NCBI RefSeq assembly: GCF_030316825.1
Contig: NZ_JASZYU010000003.1
Location: 558,001-622,000, forward strand
Direction of reading: 5' to 3'
DNA: 64,000 bases
Origin: Variovorax fucosicus
GTDB lineage: Bacteria; Pseudomonadota; Gammaproteobacteria; Burkholderiales; Burkholderiaceae_C
Within the stretch, counting starts at the first letter, position 1, and the number at the start of each line of letters is the position of its first letter. The position numbers and the translations under genes were made by a program. Under the pieces are notes generated by a model, which was not told where the DNA came from, did no database searches, and was given only the letters and a program-made list of their open reading frames with translations. Below are positions 43,530-52,044 of the stretch, in pieces.

Positions 43530-44522
43530 ATGCAAGCAATCTGGTACGAAAGACAAGGGTCGGCGCGCGACGTCATGGTGCTCGGCACCATGCCCGACCC
43601 CGAGCCTGCGGTGGGTGAGGTTCGCATCCGCCTCCATGCATCGGGCATCAACCCCGGCGACGTGAAGAAGCGCCAGGACGCCTTCGGCGTCGGCATGCCG
43701 TTCCCGCGCGTCATCCCCCATAGCGACGGCGCCGGCGTCATCGATCGCGTGGGCACGGGCGTTCCCGCGTCGCGTATCGGGGAACGCGTGTGGTGCTTCG
43801 GCGCGCAGAGCTACCGCCCCTTCGGCACCGCTGCCCAATACGCCGTGGTTCCCGCGGCGCAGGCCGTGGCGCTGCCCGAAGGTGTGTCCTTCGACCAAGG
43901 GGCGTGCCTTGGCATTCCCGTCATCACGGCGCATCGGGCCGTGCATGCGTTCGGCTCCGTTGCAGGCCGCACGGTGCTCGTGCAGGGGGGAGCAGGCACG
44001 GTCGGCTTGTGCGCGATCGGCTGGGCGCGCCTGGCCGGCGCGCAGGTCATCGCGGTGGTTCGCTCGCCCGACGACGTGGTGAAGGCCCGCAGTGCCGGAG
44101 CCCACGAGGTACTGTGCGTCGCCGGCCTCGGCGGCGAGACCATCGTTCAGGCCCTGCGCAAGCTGGCACCGGCCGGCGTGGATCACGTGGTCGAGGTGGC
44201 CTTCGACGCCAATGTCGAGATCGACGCCGAGGTGCTCGCTGTCGGTGGTTCGATTGCCGCCTATGCCACCGGGCAGCCGACGCCGAGCATCCCGTTCTGG
44301 CCACTGGTCTTCCAGAACGTGCGCGTCTTTTTCCTGGGCAGCGACGATTTCCCCATTGAGGCCAAGTTCGCGGCCGCGAGCGAGGTGGAGGCGCTGTTCT
44401 CGTCCGGCTGGCCTGGCTTCACGATCGACAAGGTCTATCCGCTCGAGCAGACCGCCCAGGCCCACGAGCACGTCGAGAACCGGCGCACCACGGGCCGCAT
44501 CGTCATCCGCGTCCCCGACTGA
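43530..44522 (+). CDS. Zinc-independent NADPH:quinone reductase (MDR family)
   Basis: The 330-residue medium-chain dehydrogenase is of the quinone-oxidoreductase type. GEVRIRLHASGINPGDVKKR is the N-terminal catalytic domain and VLVQGGAGTVGLCAIGWARL is the NADPH-binding motif. The structural-zinc cysteine cluster of alcohol dehydrogenases is absent. It likely reduces quinones or enones. It forms a two-gene unit with the SnoaL-like gene and converges with a LysR gene, 16 nt apart. Confidence 0.9.
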   Translation: MQAIWYERQGSARDVMVLGTMPDPEPAVGEVRIRLHASGINPGDVKKRQDAFGVGMPFPRVIPHSDGAGVIDRVGTGVPASRIGERVWCFGAQSYRPFGTAAQYAVVPAAQAVALPEGVSFDQGACLGIPVITAHRAVHAFGSVAGRTVLVQGGAGTVGLCAIGWARLAGAQVIAVVRSPDDVVKARSAGAHEVLCVAGLGGETIVQALRKLAPAGVDHVVEVAFDANVEIDAEVLAVGGSIAAYATGQPTPSIPFWPLVFQNVRVFFLGSDDFPIEAKFAAASEVEALFSSGWPGFTIDKVYPLEQTAQAHEHVENRRTTGRIVIRVPD

Positions 44523-44538
44523 TCACGCCATCCGTTGC

Positions 44539-45447
44539 CTAGCGCGTGCCGGCCGCCACAGCCTCCAGGTGCGCCACCAGCATCCGCGCGGCGGGCGACA
44601 GCTTCTTCTCGTCGTGGAAGCAGATCGCAAAGCGCCGCTGTGCCCATTTGTCGGTGAGCGGCAGCACCTTCACGCCGAAGCTCGCGGCCACCGGCTCCGC
44701 CACCTCGCGCGGCACCACCGCGATGCCCAGCCTGGCGCGCACGCAGCGGATCGATGCGTCGAAGGTGCTGACCACCGCCCGGTAATTGACCGGGCTGCCG
44801 ATGATGGCGGCCGCACGCGCCAGCATCGTGTGCACCGCCGTGGGTGCCGGCAACCCCACATGGTCGAACGGCAGCGTCTGCTCGAACGAACAACGTTTCA
44901 GGCGGGCAATCGGGTGCGATGGGTGGGCAATGATGGCGAGCTGGTCGCGCCGGTAGCTGCGCGTCTGCAGGCCTTCCAGGTCGGCCGCATCCCAGCAGAT
45001 GCCGAGCGGCGCAATGCCCTCGCGGATGCCGCGCACCAGGTCGCGGCTCACCGCCTCTTCGATGTCGATGCGGATGTCGCGGTGCGCAGGCACCTGCAGG
45101 AAGTCTGCGATGTCGTCGGGCAGGAACTCGGCGATGGACGACACCGAGGCCAGCACCCTCACCTGCCCCTTGATGCCCTTGCCGTAAGCCGCCATGTCGC
45201 GCGCCACGCGATCCGCGCCGGCCAGCATGGCACGCGCGTGCTCCAGCAGGATTTCGCCGGCCGCCGTGGGCACCACGCCGCGCCGACGCCGCTCCAGCAG
45301 CGTGTTGCCGACCACGGCTTCGAGCTGCGCGAGGCGCTTGCTGATGGCCGAGGCCACGATGTGGTGCTGTTCGCCGGCGCGGGCGATGTTGCGGCTTTCG
45401 CAGACGCTAACGAACAGGCGCAGGGAGGTGAGGTCGAGGTCGCGCAT
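44539..45447 (-). CDS. LysR-family regulator of the adjacent lyase-CoA transferase genes
   Basis: The 302-residue regulator begins MRDLDLTSLRLFVSVCESRN at ATG 45447, with the winged HTH through about residue 60 (GEQHHIVASAISKRLAQLEA). The effector domain includes SIAEFLPDDIADFLQ and GIAVVPREVAEP. A longer in-frame start 14 codons upstream would run into the operator dyad and is not favoured. It is divergent from the HMG-CoA-lyase-like gene across 106 nt containing the dyad at 45464-45482. Confidence 0.93.
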   Translation of the reverse strand: MRDLDLTSLRLFVSVCESRNIARAGEQHHIVASAISKRLAQLEAVVGNTLLERRRRGVVPTAAGEILLEHARAMLAGADRVARDMAAYGKGIKGQVRVLASVSSIAEFLPDDIADFLQVPAHRDIRIDIEEAVSRDLVRGIREGIAPLGICWDAADLEGLQTRSYRRDQLAIIAHPSHPIARLKRCSFEQTLPFDHVGLPAPTAVHTMLARAAAIIGSPVNYRAVVSTFDASIRCVRARLGIAVVPREVAEPVAASFGVKVLPLTDKWAQRRFAICFHDEKKLSPAARMLVAHLEAVAAGTR

Positions 45448-45463
45448 GGATCCACGGATTTTA

Positions 45464-45482
45464 ACGTTCCGGATTGGAACGT
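45464..45482. promoter_or_regulatory. Dyad with LysR T-N11-A signature
   Basis: ACGTTCC-GGATT-GGAACGT is a perfect dyad with 7-bp arms and a 5-nt centre. It contains T67-N11-A79 (45467/45479), the LysR consensus spacing. It is 16 nt upstream of the LysR start and 71 nt before the lyase start, where autoregulation and activation sites are expected. Confidence 0.6.
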
Positions 45483-45553
45483 CAGGCATTCCAGATTACC
45501 GCTTTTACATCGAATTGGGAATCTCTAAAGTGCAGCTTCCAGGAGACAAGACC

Positions 45554-46513
45554 ATGAACCCCGCCAGCCACCGCCTGCCCGGTGCCGCCGTGATCCGCGA
45601 AGTCGGATTGCGCGACGGCCTGCAAAGCATTGCAACGATCCTCCCCACCGAACACAAGCGCGAGTGGATCCGCGCGGCCCATGCCGCCGGCCAGCGCGAG
45701 ATCGAGGTCGGCTCTTTCGTGCCGGCACGGCTGCTGCCGCAACTGGCCGACACGGCCGAACTCGTGGCCTTTGCGAAGACGCTGCCCGGCCTCTTCGTCT
45801 CCGTGCTGGTGCCCAACCTGCGCGGCGCCGAAAGCGCCCTCGCCGCCCAGGCCGACCTGATGATCGTGCCGCTCTCGGCCAGCCATGCGCACAGCCTGGC
45901 CAACCTGCGCAAGACCCCCGACGACGTGGTGGCAGAGGTCGCGAAGATTCGCGCCGCGCGCGATGCCGCCGGCAGCAAGACGCTGATCGAAGGCGGCGTC
46001 GGCACCGCCTTCGGCTGCACGCTGCAAGGCGATGTGGACAAGCGCGAAGTGCTGCGCCTGATGCAGGCCCTGCTCGACGCCGGCGCCGACCGCGTGAGCC
46101 TGGCCGACACCGTCGGCTATGCCGATCCGGCCATGGTGCGCGAGCTGTTCGAAGAAGCCCTGCAGATCGCTGGCGACCGTTTCTGGTGCGGCCACTTCCA
46201 CGACACCCGCGGCCTTGGCCTGGCCAACGTGTACGCCGCGCTCGAAGTCGGCGTGGCCCGCTTCGACGCCTGCCTGGCCGGCATCGGCGGCTGCCCGCAC
46301 GCACCCGGCGCGAGCGGCAACGTCTCGACCGAAGACCTGGCCTACATGCTCGGCAGCATGGGCATCGCGACTGGCATCGACATCGCGCAACTGCTGGCGC
46401 TGCGTGCGCGCGTCGCGGAATGGCTCAAGGGCGAGACGCTGCACGGCGCGCTCTGGCAGGCCGGCCTGCCCAAGACCTTTCCCGTCTCTTCATCCGCTGC
46501 GCTCACCGCCTGA
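45554..46513 (+). CDS. Hydroxymethylglutaryl-CoA lyase-like enzyme
   Basis: The 319-residue HMGL-family aldolase-type lyase has the N-terminal metal and substrate motif IREVGLRDGLQS, HFHDTRGLGLANVYAALEVG with two metal-binding His, and the signature GIGGCPHAPGASGNVSTEDL, whose Cys is the family catalytic residue. The reaction is a retro-Claisen cleavage of a 3-hydroxy-3-methylacyl-CoA. GGAG lies 8 nt before the ATG. It is followed 8 nt later by a CoA transferase and then a Bug protein. This arrangement suggests degradation of a branched dicarboxylic acid after CoA activation rather than leucine breakdown, where MCC genes would be expected. Confidence 0.9.
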   Translation: MNPASHRLPGAAVIREVGLRDGLQSIATILPTEHKREWIRAAHAAGQREIEVGSFVPARLLPQLADTAELVAFAKTLPGLFVSVLVPNLRGAESALAAQADLMIVPLSASHAHSLANLRKTPDDVVAEVAKIRAARDAAGSKTLIEGGVGTAFGCTLQGDVDKREVLRLMQALLDAGADRVSLADTVGYADPAMVRELFEEALQIAGDRFWCGHFHDTRGLGLANVYAALEVGVARFDACLAGIGGCPHAPGASGNVSTEDLAYMLGSMGIATGIDIAQLLALRARVAEWLKGETLHGALWQAGLPKTFPVSSSAALTA

Positions 46514-46521
46514 AAGCCTTC

Positions 46522-47700
46522 ATGTCAAACACACCTCCCCTCGCCGGCGCCCACCGCGAAGCCCCCCTGCCGCTGGCAGGCGTGCGCGTCCTCGAATTCA
46601 CCCACATGGTCATGGGTCCGACCTGCGGCATGATCCTGGCCGATCTCGGCGCCGAGGTCATCAAGGTCGAGCCGCCCGGCGGCGACAAGACGCGCAAGCT
46701 GCCCGGGCTGGGCATCGGCTTCTTCCGCTCTTTCAACCGCAACAAGAAGAGCGTGGTGATCGACATTGCGACCGAAGAAGGCCGCGCCACCGCAACCGAA
46801 TTGGCAGGCCAGTGCGATGTGGTGCTGGAGAACTTCCGTCCGGGCCTGATGGCGAGCTTCGGGCTCGACCACGAAACGCTGTCGAAGAAATTCCCGCGCC
46901 TGATCTACGTCACGCACAAGGGCTTCCTGCCCGGCCCCTACGAAAAGCGGCTCGCGCTCGACGAGGTGGTGCAGATGATGGGCGGGCTGTCGTACATGAC
47001 CGGCCCCGTCGGGCGCCCGCTGCGCGCGGGCACCTCGGTCAACGACATCATGGGTGGCATGTTCGGCGCCATCGGCGTGCTGGCCGCGCTGCGCGAACGC
47101 GAACTCACGGGCCGCGGGCAGGAGGTGCAGAGCGCGCTGTTCGAGAACTGCGTGTTCCTCTCGTCGCAGCACATGCAGCAATGCGCCATGACCGGCGAGC
47201 CGGCGCCACCGATGCCCTCGCGCGTGTCGGCCTGGAGCGTGTACGACGTGTTCACGCTCGCCGATGGCGAACAGCTCTTCATCGGCGCAGTCAGCGACAA
47301 GCAGTTTCTGACCCTGTGCCGCGTGATCGAAGCGCCCGACCTCGCCGCCGATCCTTCGCTGGCCGACAACGCGAAGCGCGTCGCGGTTCGGCCGGCCCTG
47401 CTGCAGCGCCTGGGCGAGATCCTTGCGCACCATCGCGTCGACGAGCTTTCGCCCAAGCTCGAGGCGGCGGGCATCCCCTACGCCCCGATCATGCGGCCCG
47501 ACCAGCTGCTCGACGATCCGCATCTCCGGGCCAGCGGCGGCCTCGTGCCGATGGAGACCGACGACGGCGGCACCACCGACGTCGTGCTGCTGCCGCTCCT
47601 GATGGGCGGCCGCCGCCCGGGCGTGCGGCAGCCATTGCCCCGCGTCGGCCAGCACACCGACGAGGTGCTGGCCGGACTGGCCCGGCCGGTCGCCGCCTGA
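46522..47700 (+). CDS. CaiB/BaiF family CoA transferase
   Basis: The 392-residue class III CoA transferase has the N-terminal signature VLEFTHMVMGPTCGMILADL, GAEVIKVEPPGGDKTR, the FNRNKKSVVIDIATEEGR segment and VLENFRPGLMASFGL. The usual catalytic Asp region reads AGTSVNDIMGGMFGAIGVLA. It transfers CoA from a donor such as succinyl-CoA to a carboxylic acid, forming the thioester for the adjacent lyase. It is 8 nt after the lyase gene and 36 nt before the Bug gene. Confidence 0.92.
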   Translation: MSNTPPLAGAHREAPLPLAGVRVLEFTHMVMGPTCGMILADLGAEVIKVEPPGGDKTRKLPGLGIGFFRSFNRNKKSVVIDIATEEGRATATELAGQCDVVLENFRPGLMASFGLDHETLSKKFPRLIYVTHKGFLPGPYEKRLALDEVVQMMGGLSYMTGPVGRPLRAGTSVNDIMGGMFGAIGVLAALRERELTGRGQEVQSALFENCVFLSSQHMQQCAMTGEPAPPMPSRVSAWSVYDVFTLADGEQLFIGAVSDKQFLTLCRVIEAPDLAADPSLADNAKRVAVRPALLQRLGEILAHHRVDELSPKLEAAGIPYAPIMRPDQLLDDPHLRASGGLVPMETDDGGTTDVVLLPLLMGGRRPGVRQPLPRVGQHTDEVLAGLARPVAA

Positions 47701-47736
47701 CCCCGTATCCATCCCGAAAAGCCCAGGAGACAAAAA

Positions 47737-48732
47737 ATGAAACTCGCCACCCACAGCATCCAGCGCCGCGGCATGACCGCGTTCCTCGCCACCTCCTTCG
47801 TGCTGGGCGCACTCGGCGCCAGCGCGGCCCGCGCATCCGACAAGCCGCTGCGCGTGATCCTGCCGATCAGTGCCGGATCCGGCGTCGACACCATCATGCG
47901 TGCCGTGGCGCCCTCGCTGACCAAGGCACTGGGCGGCCAGCCCGTGGTGATCGAGAACCTGCCAGGTGCCGGTGGCATCACGGGCACCAGCGCGCTGGTC
48001 AAGGCGCCCGCGGACGGCCTGACCGTTGGTGTCGTGTCGAACAACCACGCGGTCAATCCGAGCGTGTTCGCCAAGATGCCGTTCGATGCCATCGCCGACA
48101 TCACGCCAATTTCGGTGGTCGGCGCCACGCCGCTGTTGCTGGTGGTGAACCCGGCCAAGGTGCCCGCAAAGAACGCGAAGGAACTGCAGGCGATGCTGAA
48201 GGCCAAGCCCGACACCTACAACTACGCATCGTCCGGCAACGGCACCATCATCCACCTGGCCGGTGCCATGTTCATGGACGCTGCGGGCGTCAACGTGCGG
48301 CACATTCCGTACAAGGGCACCGGCCCGATGGTGGCCGACATCATTGGCGGCCAGGTCGAAATGGGCGTGGTAGCCCTGCCTGCAGCACAGGGCCATCTCA
48401 AGAGCGGCGCGCTGCGCGCGATCGGCGTGATGGGCAAGGCCCGCGTGCCGGCCTTGCCCGACTTGCCGACGATCGCCGAGCAGGGCTTCCCGGAGTTCGA
48501 CGTGGCCGGCTGGTTCGCGGTGATCGGCCCCGCCAAGCTGCCGGCTGCCGAGGTCAAGCGCCTGCATGCGGCCGTGGTCGCTGCGTTTGCGATGCCCGAA
48601 GCCGTGGAGGCGATGGGCAAGCAGGGCAACATCATCAGTCCGATGACGCCGGAGGCCTCGGCGCAGTTCCTGCGCACGGAGGTCGAGCGCTATGCGCGCA
48701 TCGTGAAGAAGGCCAACATCACGGCCGAATAA
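47737..48732 (+). CDS. Bug-type substrate-binding protein
   Basis: The 331-residue periplasmic binding protein of the TctC/Bug family has a signal peptide ending about ARASDKPLR. The family segments are RVILPISAGSGVDTIMRAV, VVIENLPGAGGITGTSALV, VRHIPYKGTGPMVADIIGGQ and LPDLPTIAEQGFPEFDVAGW. AGGAG precedes the ATG. No TctA/TctB genes are adjacent. It is the third gene of the lyase-CoA transferase-Bug unit and probably recognises the acid that unit degrades. It converges on the molbindin gene. Confidence 0.93.
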   Translation: MKLATHSIQRRGMTAFLATSFVLGALGASAARASDKPLRVILPISAGSGVDTIMRAVAPSLTKALGGQPVVIENLPGAGGITGTSALVKAPADGLTVGVVSNNHAVNPSVFAKMPFDAIADITPISVVGATPLLLVVNPAKVPAKNAKELQAMLKAKPDTYNYASSGNGTIIHLAGAMFMDAAGVNVRHIPYKGTGPMVADIIGGQVEMGVVALPAAQGHLKSGALRAIGVMGKARVPALPDLPTIAEQGFPEFDVAGWFAVIGPAKLPAAEVKRLHAAVVAAFAMPEAVEAMGKQGNIISPMTPEASAQFLRTEVERYARIVKKANITAE

Positions 48733-48739
48733 CGCAGCA

Positions 48740-48762
48740 GGCGCCGCGCGCCGTGCGGCGCC
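48740..48762. terminator. GC-rich hairpin between Bug gene and molbindin gene
   Basis: GGCGCCGC and GCGGCGCC form a perfect 8-bp stem with a 7-nt loop, 8 nt after the Bug stop and 18 nt before the molbindin stop. No T-tract follows. It is probably a bidirectional end of transcription. Confidence 0.45.
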
Positions 48763-48780
48763 GCAACCGTTGGCTGCAAC

Positions 48781-48996
48781 TCAGAGCTTGGCGATCGAGA
48801 CTTCGGTCGACTTCACCAGTGCGACCACGTCGGAGCCGGGCTTGAGTTGCAGCTCGTCGACCGAGCGCGTGGTGATGACCGAGGTGACGATGCCCCAGGC
48901 GGTTTCGACATCGACTTCGGACACGACGTCGCCGCGGATGATTTCCTTGACCTTGCCCTTGAACTGGTTGCGGACGTTGATGGCTTGAATGGACAT
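48781..48996 (-). CDS. Molybdenum-pterin binding protein (molbindin, TOBE domain)
   Basis: The 71-residue single TOBE (Mop) domain protein starts MSIQAINVRNQFKGKVKEII and then carries VETAWGIVTSVITTRSVDEL and GSDVVALVKSTEVSIAKL. Molbindins oligomerise and store or buffer molybdate and other oxyanions. AGGAG lies 6 nt before the ATG. It is downstream of ssuB, separated by 164 nt that includes a copy of the dispersed repeat. The link to the sulfonate genes may be functional (oxyanion cross-talk) or only positional. Confidence 0.9.
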   Translation of the reverse strand: MSIQAINVRNQFKGKVKEIIRGDVVSEVDVETAWGIVTSVITTRSVDELQLKPGSDVVALVKSTEVSIAKL

Positions 48997-49066
48997 GGTG
49001 AACTCCTGAGTAAAAAAGAAAAAGAAAAGGATCAGTGAAAAAGGGATGGGTCCCGCATTGCCAGGG

Positions 49067-49151
49067 ATACCGCGGAACCGGCTCAGCCGGGCCGCCGGTA
49101 TCGCCCCCGGTAGGGGGTTGGCGCAGCGACACGAAGTGCGCGAAGACTGGG
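49067..49151 (+). repeat. Dispersed ~90-bp repeat, copy A
   Basis: This is one of three copies of the same element in the window (others near 50761 and 56103). The shared core runs from CCGCGGAACCGGCT through a CCCCC...GGGGG hairpin to AGCGACACGAAGTGCGCGAA. This copy lies just downstream of the ssuB stop. It is not associated with any transposase gene. Palindromic sub-parts could form stem-loops in RNA. Confidence 0.8.
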
Positions 49152-49160
49152 CGCGAGCTC

Positions 49161-49976
49161 CTACAGCGCCCAGCGCAGGACGTGTGCAGGGCCGTCTGTC
49201 CAGCGCGTGTCGTTGGCGGGCTCCGCGTCTTGCGGCTCGGGCTTCTGCAGCACCCGGTCGAGGATGCGTTTTTCGATCGCTGCGAACGCCGGGTCGCCCT
49301 GCGAGCGCGGCCGTGCCAGTGCGATGTTTTCGTCGAGCGCGATGCGGCCGTCCTCGATCAGGATCACGCGGTCGGCCAGCGCCACGGCTTCCTGCACGTC
49401 GTGCGTTACCAGCAGCGCGGTGAAGCGGTGGCGTTGCCACAGGTCTTCGATCAGCCGGTGCATCTCGATGCGCGTGAGCGCGTCGAGCGCACCCAGCGGC
49501 TCGTCGAGCAGCAGCAGCCGCGGGTGGTGCACCAGCGCGCGGGCCAGCGACACGCGCTGGCGCTGCCCGCCCGAGAGGCGCGCCGGCCACTCGTTCTCGC
49601 GGTCGGCCAGGCCGACCTGGGCCAGCACCTCGCTGCCACGATGGCGCGCCGCGGCCGGCAGTCCGAGCGTGACGTTGTCGCGCACGCGGCGCCAGGGCAG
49701 CAGGCGTGCCTCCTGGAACATGATCCGCGTGTCGTCGTGCAGGCCGTCGATCGGCCGGCCGTCGATGTAGAGCGCGCCGTCGGAAGCCTCTTCGAGGCCC
49801 GCGATCAGCCGCAGCAAGGTGCTCTTGCCGCAGCCGCTGCGCCCGACGATCGCGATGAACTGGCCCGGCTCGATGGTGAGCTGCGTGTTGCGCAGCACCT
49901 CGCGCTCGCCGTAGTACTTGTGCAAACCGCGCGCTTCGAGCTTGACGCCGCCGATGATGGATGTGGGTTCGGTCAT
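49161..49976 (-). CDS. ssuB: Aliphatic sulfonate ABC transporter ATPase
   Basis: The 271-residue ATPase has Walker A VGRSGCGKSTLLRLIAG, signature LSGGQRQRVSLARALVHHP and Walker B LLLLDEPLGALDA. The H-loop region reads LLVTHDVQEAVALADRVILI. The Q-loop text MFQEARLLPWRRVRDNV is characteristic of the SsuB/TauB/NitD class. AAGGA precedes the ATG at 49976; earlier in-frame codons are not used. It lies 14 nt after ssuC and ends the main ssu operon before repeat copy A. Confidence 0.94.
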   Translation of the reverse strand: MTEPTSIIGGVKLEARGLHKYYGEREVLRNTQLTIEPGQFIAIVGRSGCGKSTLLRLIAGLEEASDGALYIDGRPIDGLHDDTRIMFQEARLLPWRRVRDNVTLGLPAAARHRGSEVLAQVGLADRENEWPARLSGGQRQRVSLARALVHHPRLLLLDEPLGALDALTRIEMHRLIEDLWQRHRFTALLVTHDVQEAVALADRVILIEDGRIALDENIALARPRSQGDPAFAAIEKRILDRVLQKPEPQDAEPANDTRWTDGPAHVLRWAL

Positions 49977-49990
49977 GGGTGTTCCTTCGT

Positions 49991-50860
49991 TCAGGCTGTG
50001 CGCTTCTGGTAGCCGGGGTGCCAGCGCAGCCACCAGCGCTCCAGTCCGCGTGCGAACAGGTCGGCCAGCTTGCCGAGCAGCGCGTAGAGCAGGATGCCCA
50101 CGAGCACGATGTCGGTCTGCAGGAACTCGCGGGCGTTCATCGTGAGGTAGCCGATGCCGGCCTGGGCCGAAATGGTTTCCGCCACGATCAGGATCACCCA
50201 CATGAGGCCGAGCGAGAAGCGCAGGCCGACCAGGATCGACGACAGCGCGCCCGGCAGGATCACTTCCTTGTAGAGCTGCCAGCGGCTGAGGCCGTAGGTG
50301 CGACCCATCTCGATGAGCTGCGGATCGACGTTGCGGATGCCGTGAAAGGTGTTGAGGTAGATCGGGAAGAACACCGACACGCTGATGAGGAACAGCTTGG
50401 CCGTCTCGTCGATGCCGAACCACAGGATCACCAGCGGAATCAGCGCCAGCGCCGGGATGTTGCGCACCATCTGGATGGTCGAGTCGAGCAGTGTTTCGAA
50501 GAACCTGACCGAGCCGGTGAGCAGCCCGAGCGCCAGGCCCAGCCCGCCGCCGATGGCGAGGCCGGCCAGCGCCCTGCCCGCGCTCACCTTCACATGCGTC
50601 CACAGCTCGCCCGACACGGTGAGGGTCCAGGCGGCCTTGACCACATCCACCGGCGCCGGCAGCACCCGTGTCGAAAGCCAGCCAAGCGACGAGGCGATCT
50701 GCCAGGCAACGATCAACGTGACCGGTACGAGCCATGGCACGAAGGAGCCCAAAAGACCAGAAACACCGCGGAACCGGCTCTGCCGGGCCGCAGGTGTTGC
50801 CCCCTGCAAGGGGGTTGGCGCAGCGACACGAAGTGCGCGAAGACTGGGGGTGTGCGACAT
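49991..50860 (-). CDS. ssuC: Aliphatic sulfonate ABC transporter permease
   Basis: The 289-residue inner-membrane subunit has about six membrane segments and the EAA loop GRTYGLSRWQLYKEVILPGA. Conserved SsuC text includes PALALIPLVILWFGIDETAKLFLI and the final MNAREFLQTDIVLVGILLYA. About the first 33 residues (MSHTPSLRALRVAAPTPLQG and on) are encoded by a copy of the dispersed repeat, so they are unlikely to be ancestral. A TTG or GTG downstream could be the original start. The gene begins 2 nt after the ssuD stop. Confidence 0.92.
   Translation of the reverse strand: MSHTPSLRALRVAAPTPLQGATPAARQSRFRGVSGLLGSFVPWLVPVTLIVAWQIASSLGWLSTRVLPAPVDVVKAAWTLTVSGELWTHVKVSAGRALAGLAIGGGLGLALGLLTGSVRFFETLLDSTIQMVRNIPALALIPLVILWFGIDETAKLFLISVSVFFPIYLNTFHGIRNVDPQLIEMGRTYGLSRWQLYKEVILPGALSSILVGLRFSLGLMWVILIVAETISAQAGIGYLTMNAREFLQTDIVLVGILLYALLGKLADLFARGLERWWLRWHPGYQKRTA
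50761..50853 (+). repeat. Dispersed ~90-bp repeat, copy B (inside ssuC 5' end)
   Basis: Same element as copies A and C, starting AACACCGCGGAACCGGCTCT and ending GCGCGAAGACTGGGGGTG. It overlaps the first codons of ssuC on the other strand. Its left boundary is placed to within a few bases. Confidence 0.8.
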
Positions 50861-50862
50861 CT

Positions 50863-52032
50863 TTAGCTTTGCGAATGAAGGCGCGAGGGCGCGTCGAGGT
50901 TGGCGACGACTTCGCCGAATGGGCCACTCAGCGAGCCGCCGGCGAGTTGCTTGCGCGCGCCGAGGGACAGCAGCGGGAACACCAGCTCCGCAAAGCGGTA
51001 GGCCTCTTCAAGGTGCGGGTAGCCCGAGAGAATGAAGTTGTCGAGGCCGAGCGCCGCGTATTCCTCGATGCGCGCCGCCACGGTCTTCGGGTCGCCGACC
51101 AGCGCCGTGCCCGCGCCGCCGCGCACCAGGCCGACACCGGCCCAGAGGTTGGGTGCAATTTCCAGGTCGGCACGCGTGCGCTTCGTGCCACCCGCATGCA
51201 GCGCAGCCATGCGACGCTGCCCTTCGGAATCCATGCGTGCGAACGCGGCCTGGGCGCGGATCACGGTGTCGTCGTTGACACGGCTGATCAGGTCTTCGGC
51301 TGCCTGCCACGCAGCGTCTTCCGTTTCGCGAACGATCACGTGCAGGCGGATGCCGAACTGGACGGTGCGCCCCTTGCGCGCCGCGCGCGCCCGCACATCC
51401 GCAACCTTCTTCGCCACCTCGGCCGACGGCTCGCCCCAGGTGAGATAGGTATCGACCTGTTCGGCTGCCAGTTCGTGCGCCGCTTCCGAAGAGCCGCCGA
51501 AGTACACCGGCGGATACGGCGTCTGCACCGGCGGAAACAGCAGCTTGGCGCCCTTCACGCTCAGGTGCTTGCCGTCGTAGTCGAAGGCCTGGCCATCATG
51601 GCTGCGCGAGATGATCTCGCGCCAGATGCGGATGAACTCGGCCGACTGTTCGTAGCGCGACGCATGGTCGAGGAACACGCCGTCGCCTTCGAGCTCGGCC
51701 TGGTCGCCACCAGTCACGAGGTTCACCAGCAGGCGCCCGCCCGAGAGCCGGTCGAAGGTCGCCGCCATGCGCGCGGCCAGGCTCGGCTGGTGCAGGCCCG
51801 GCCGCACCGCCACCAGGAACTTGAGCCGGGTCGTCGCACCGATCAGGCTCGACGCGATGACCCACGGGTCTTCGCAGGAGCGCCCCGTCGGGATCAGCAC
51901 GCCCTCGTAGCCGAGCCGGTCGGCGGCGCCCGCAATCTGCTGCAGGTAGGCCAGATCCACTTGCCGTGCGCCCTCGGCGGTGCCCAGGTAACGGCTGTCG
52001 CCATGCGTGGGAAGAAACCAGAAAACATTCAT
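50863..52032 (-). CDS. ssuD: FMNH2-dependent alkanesulfonate monooxygenase
   Basis: SsuD uses reduced FMN from SsuE and oxygen to split alkanesulfonates into aldehyde and sulfite. The 389-residue protein has the LLM-class TIM-barrel features: NVFWFLPTHGDSRYLGT at the start, RLKFLVAVRPGLHQPSLAAR, LLVNLVTGGDQAELEGDG and the flexible active-site region ending ILSGYPHLEEAYRFAELVFP. The length matches the family. A GAGGAG tract lies about 9 nt before the ATG. It sits between a sulfonate-binding protein gene and ssuC. Confidence 0.95.
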   Translation of the reverse strand: MNVFWFLPTHGDSRYLGTAEGARQVDLAYLQQIAGAADRLGYEGVLIPTGRSCEDPWVIASSLIGATTRLKFLVAVRPGLHQPSLAARMAATFDRLSGGRLLVNLVTGGDQAELEGDGVFLDHASRYEQSAEFIRIWREIISRSHDGQAFDYDGKHLSVKGAKLLFPPVQTPYPPVYFGGSSEAAHELAAEQVDTYLTWGEPSAEVAKKVADVRARAARKGRTVQFGIRLHVIVRETEDAAWQAAEDLISRVNDDTVIRAQAAFARMDSEGQRRMAALHAGGTKRTRADLEIAPNLWAGVGLVRGGAGTALVGDPKTVAARIEEYAALGLDNFILSGYPHLEEAYRFAELVFPLLSLGARKQLAGGSLSGPFGEVVANLDAPSRLHSQS

Positions 52033-52044
52033 CGAAGAGACTCC

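Noticed and set aside
46119..48845. A 900-codon plus-strand frame across the lyase, CoA transferase and Bug genes
   Set aside because: It runs out of frame through three genes with clear family motifs; the product is low-complexity and Arg/Ala-rich.
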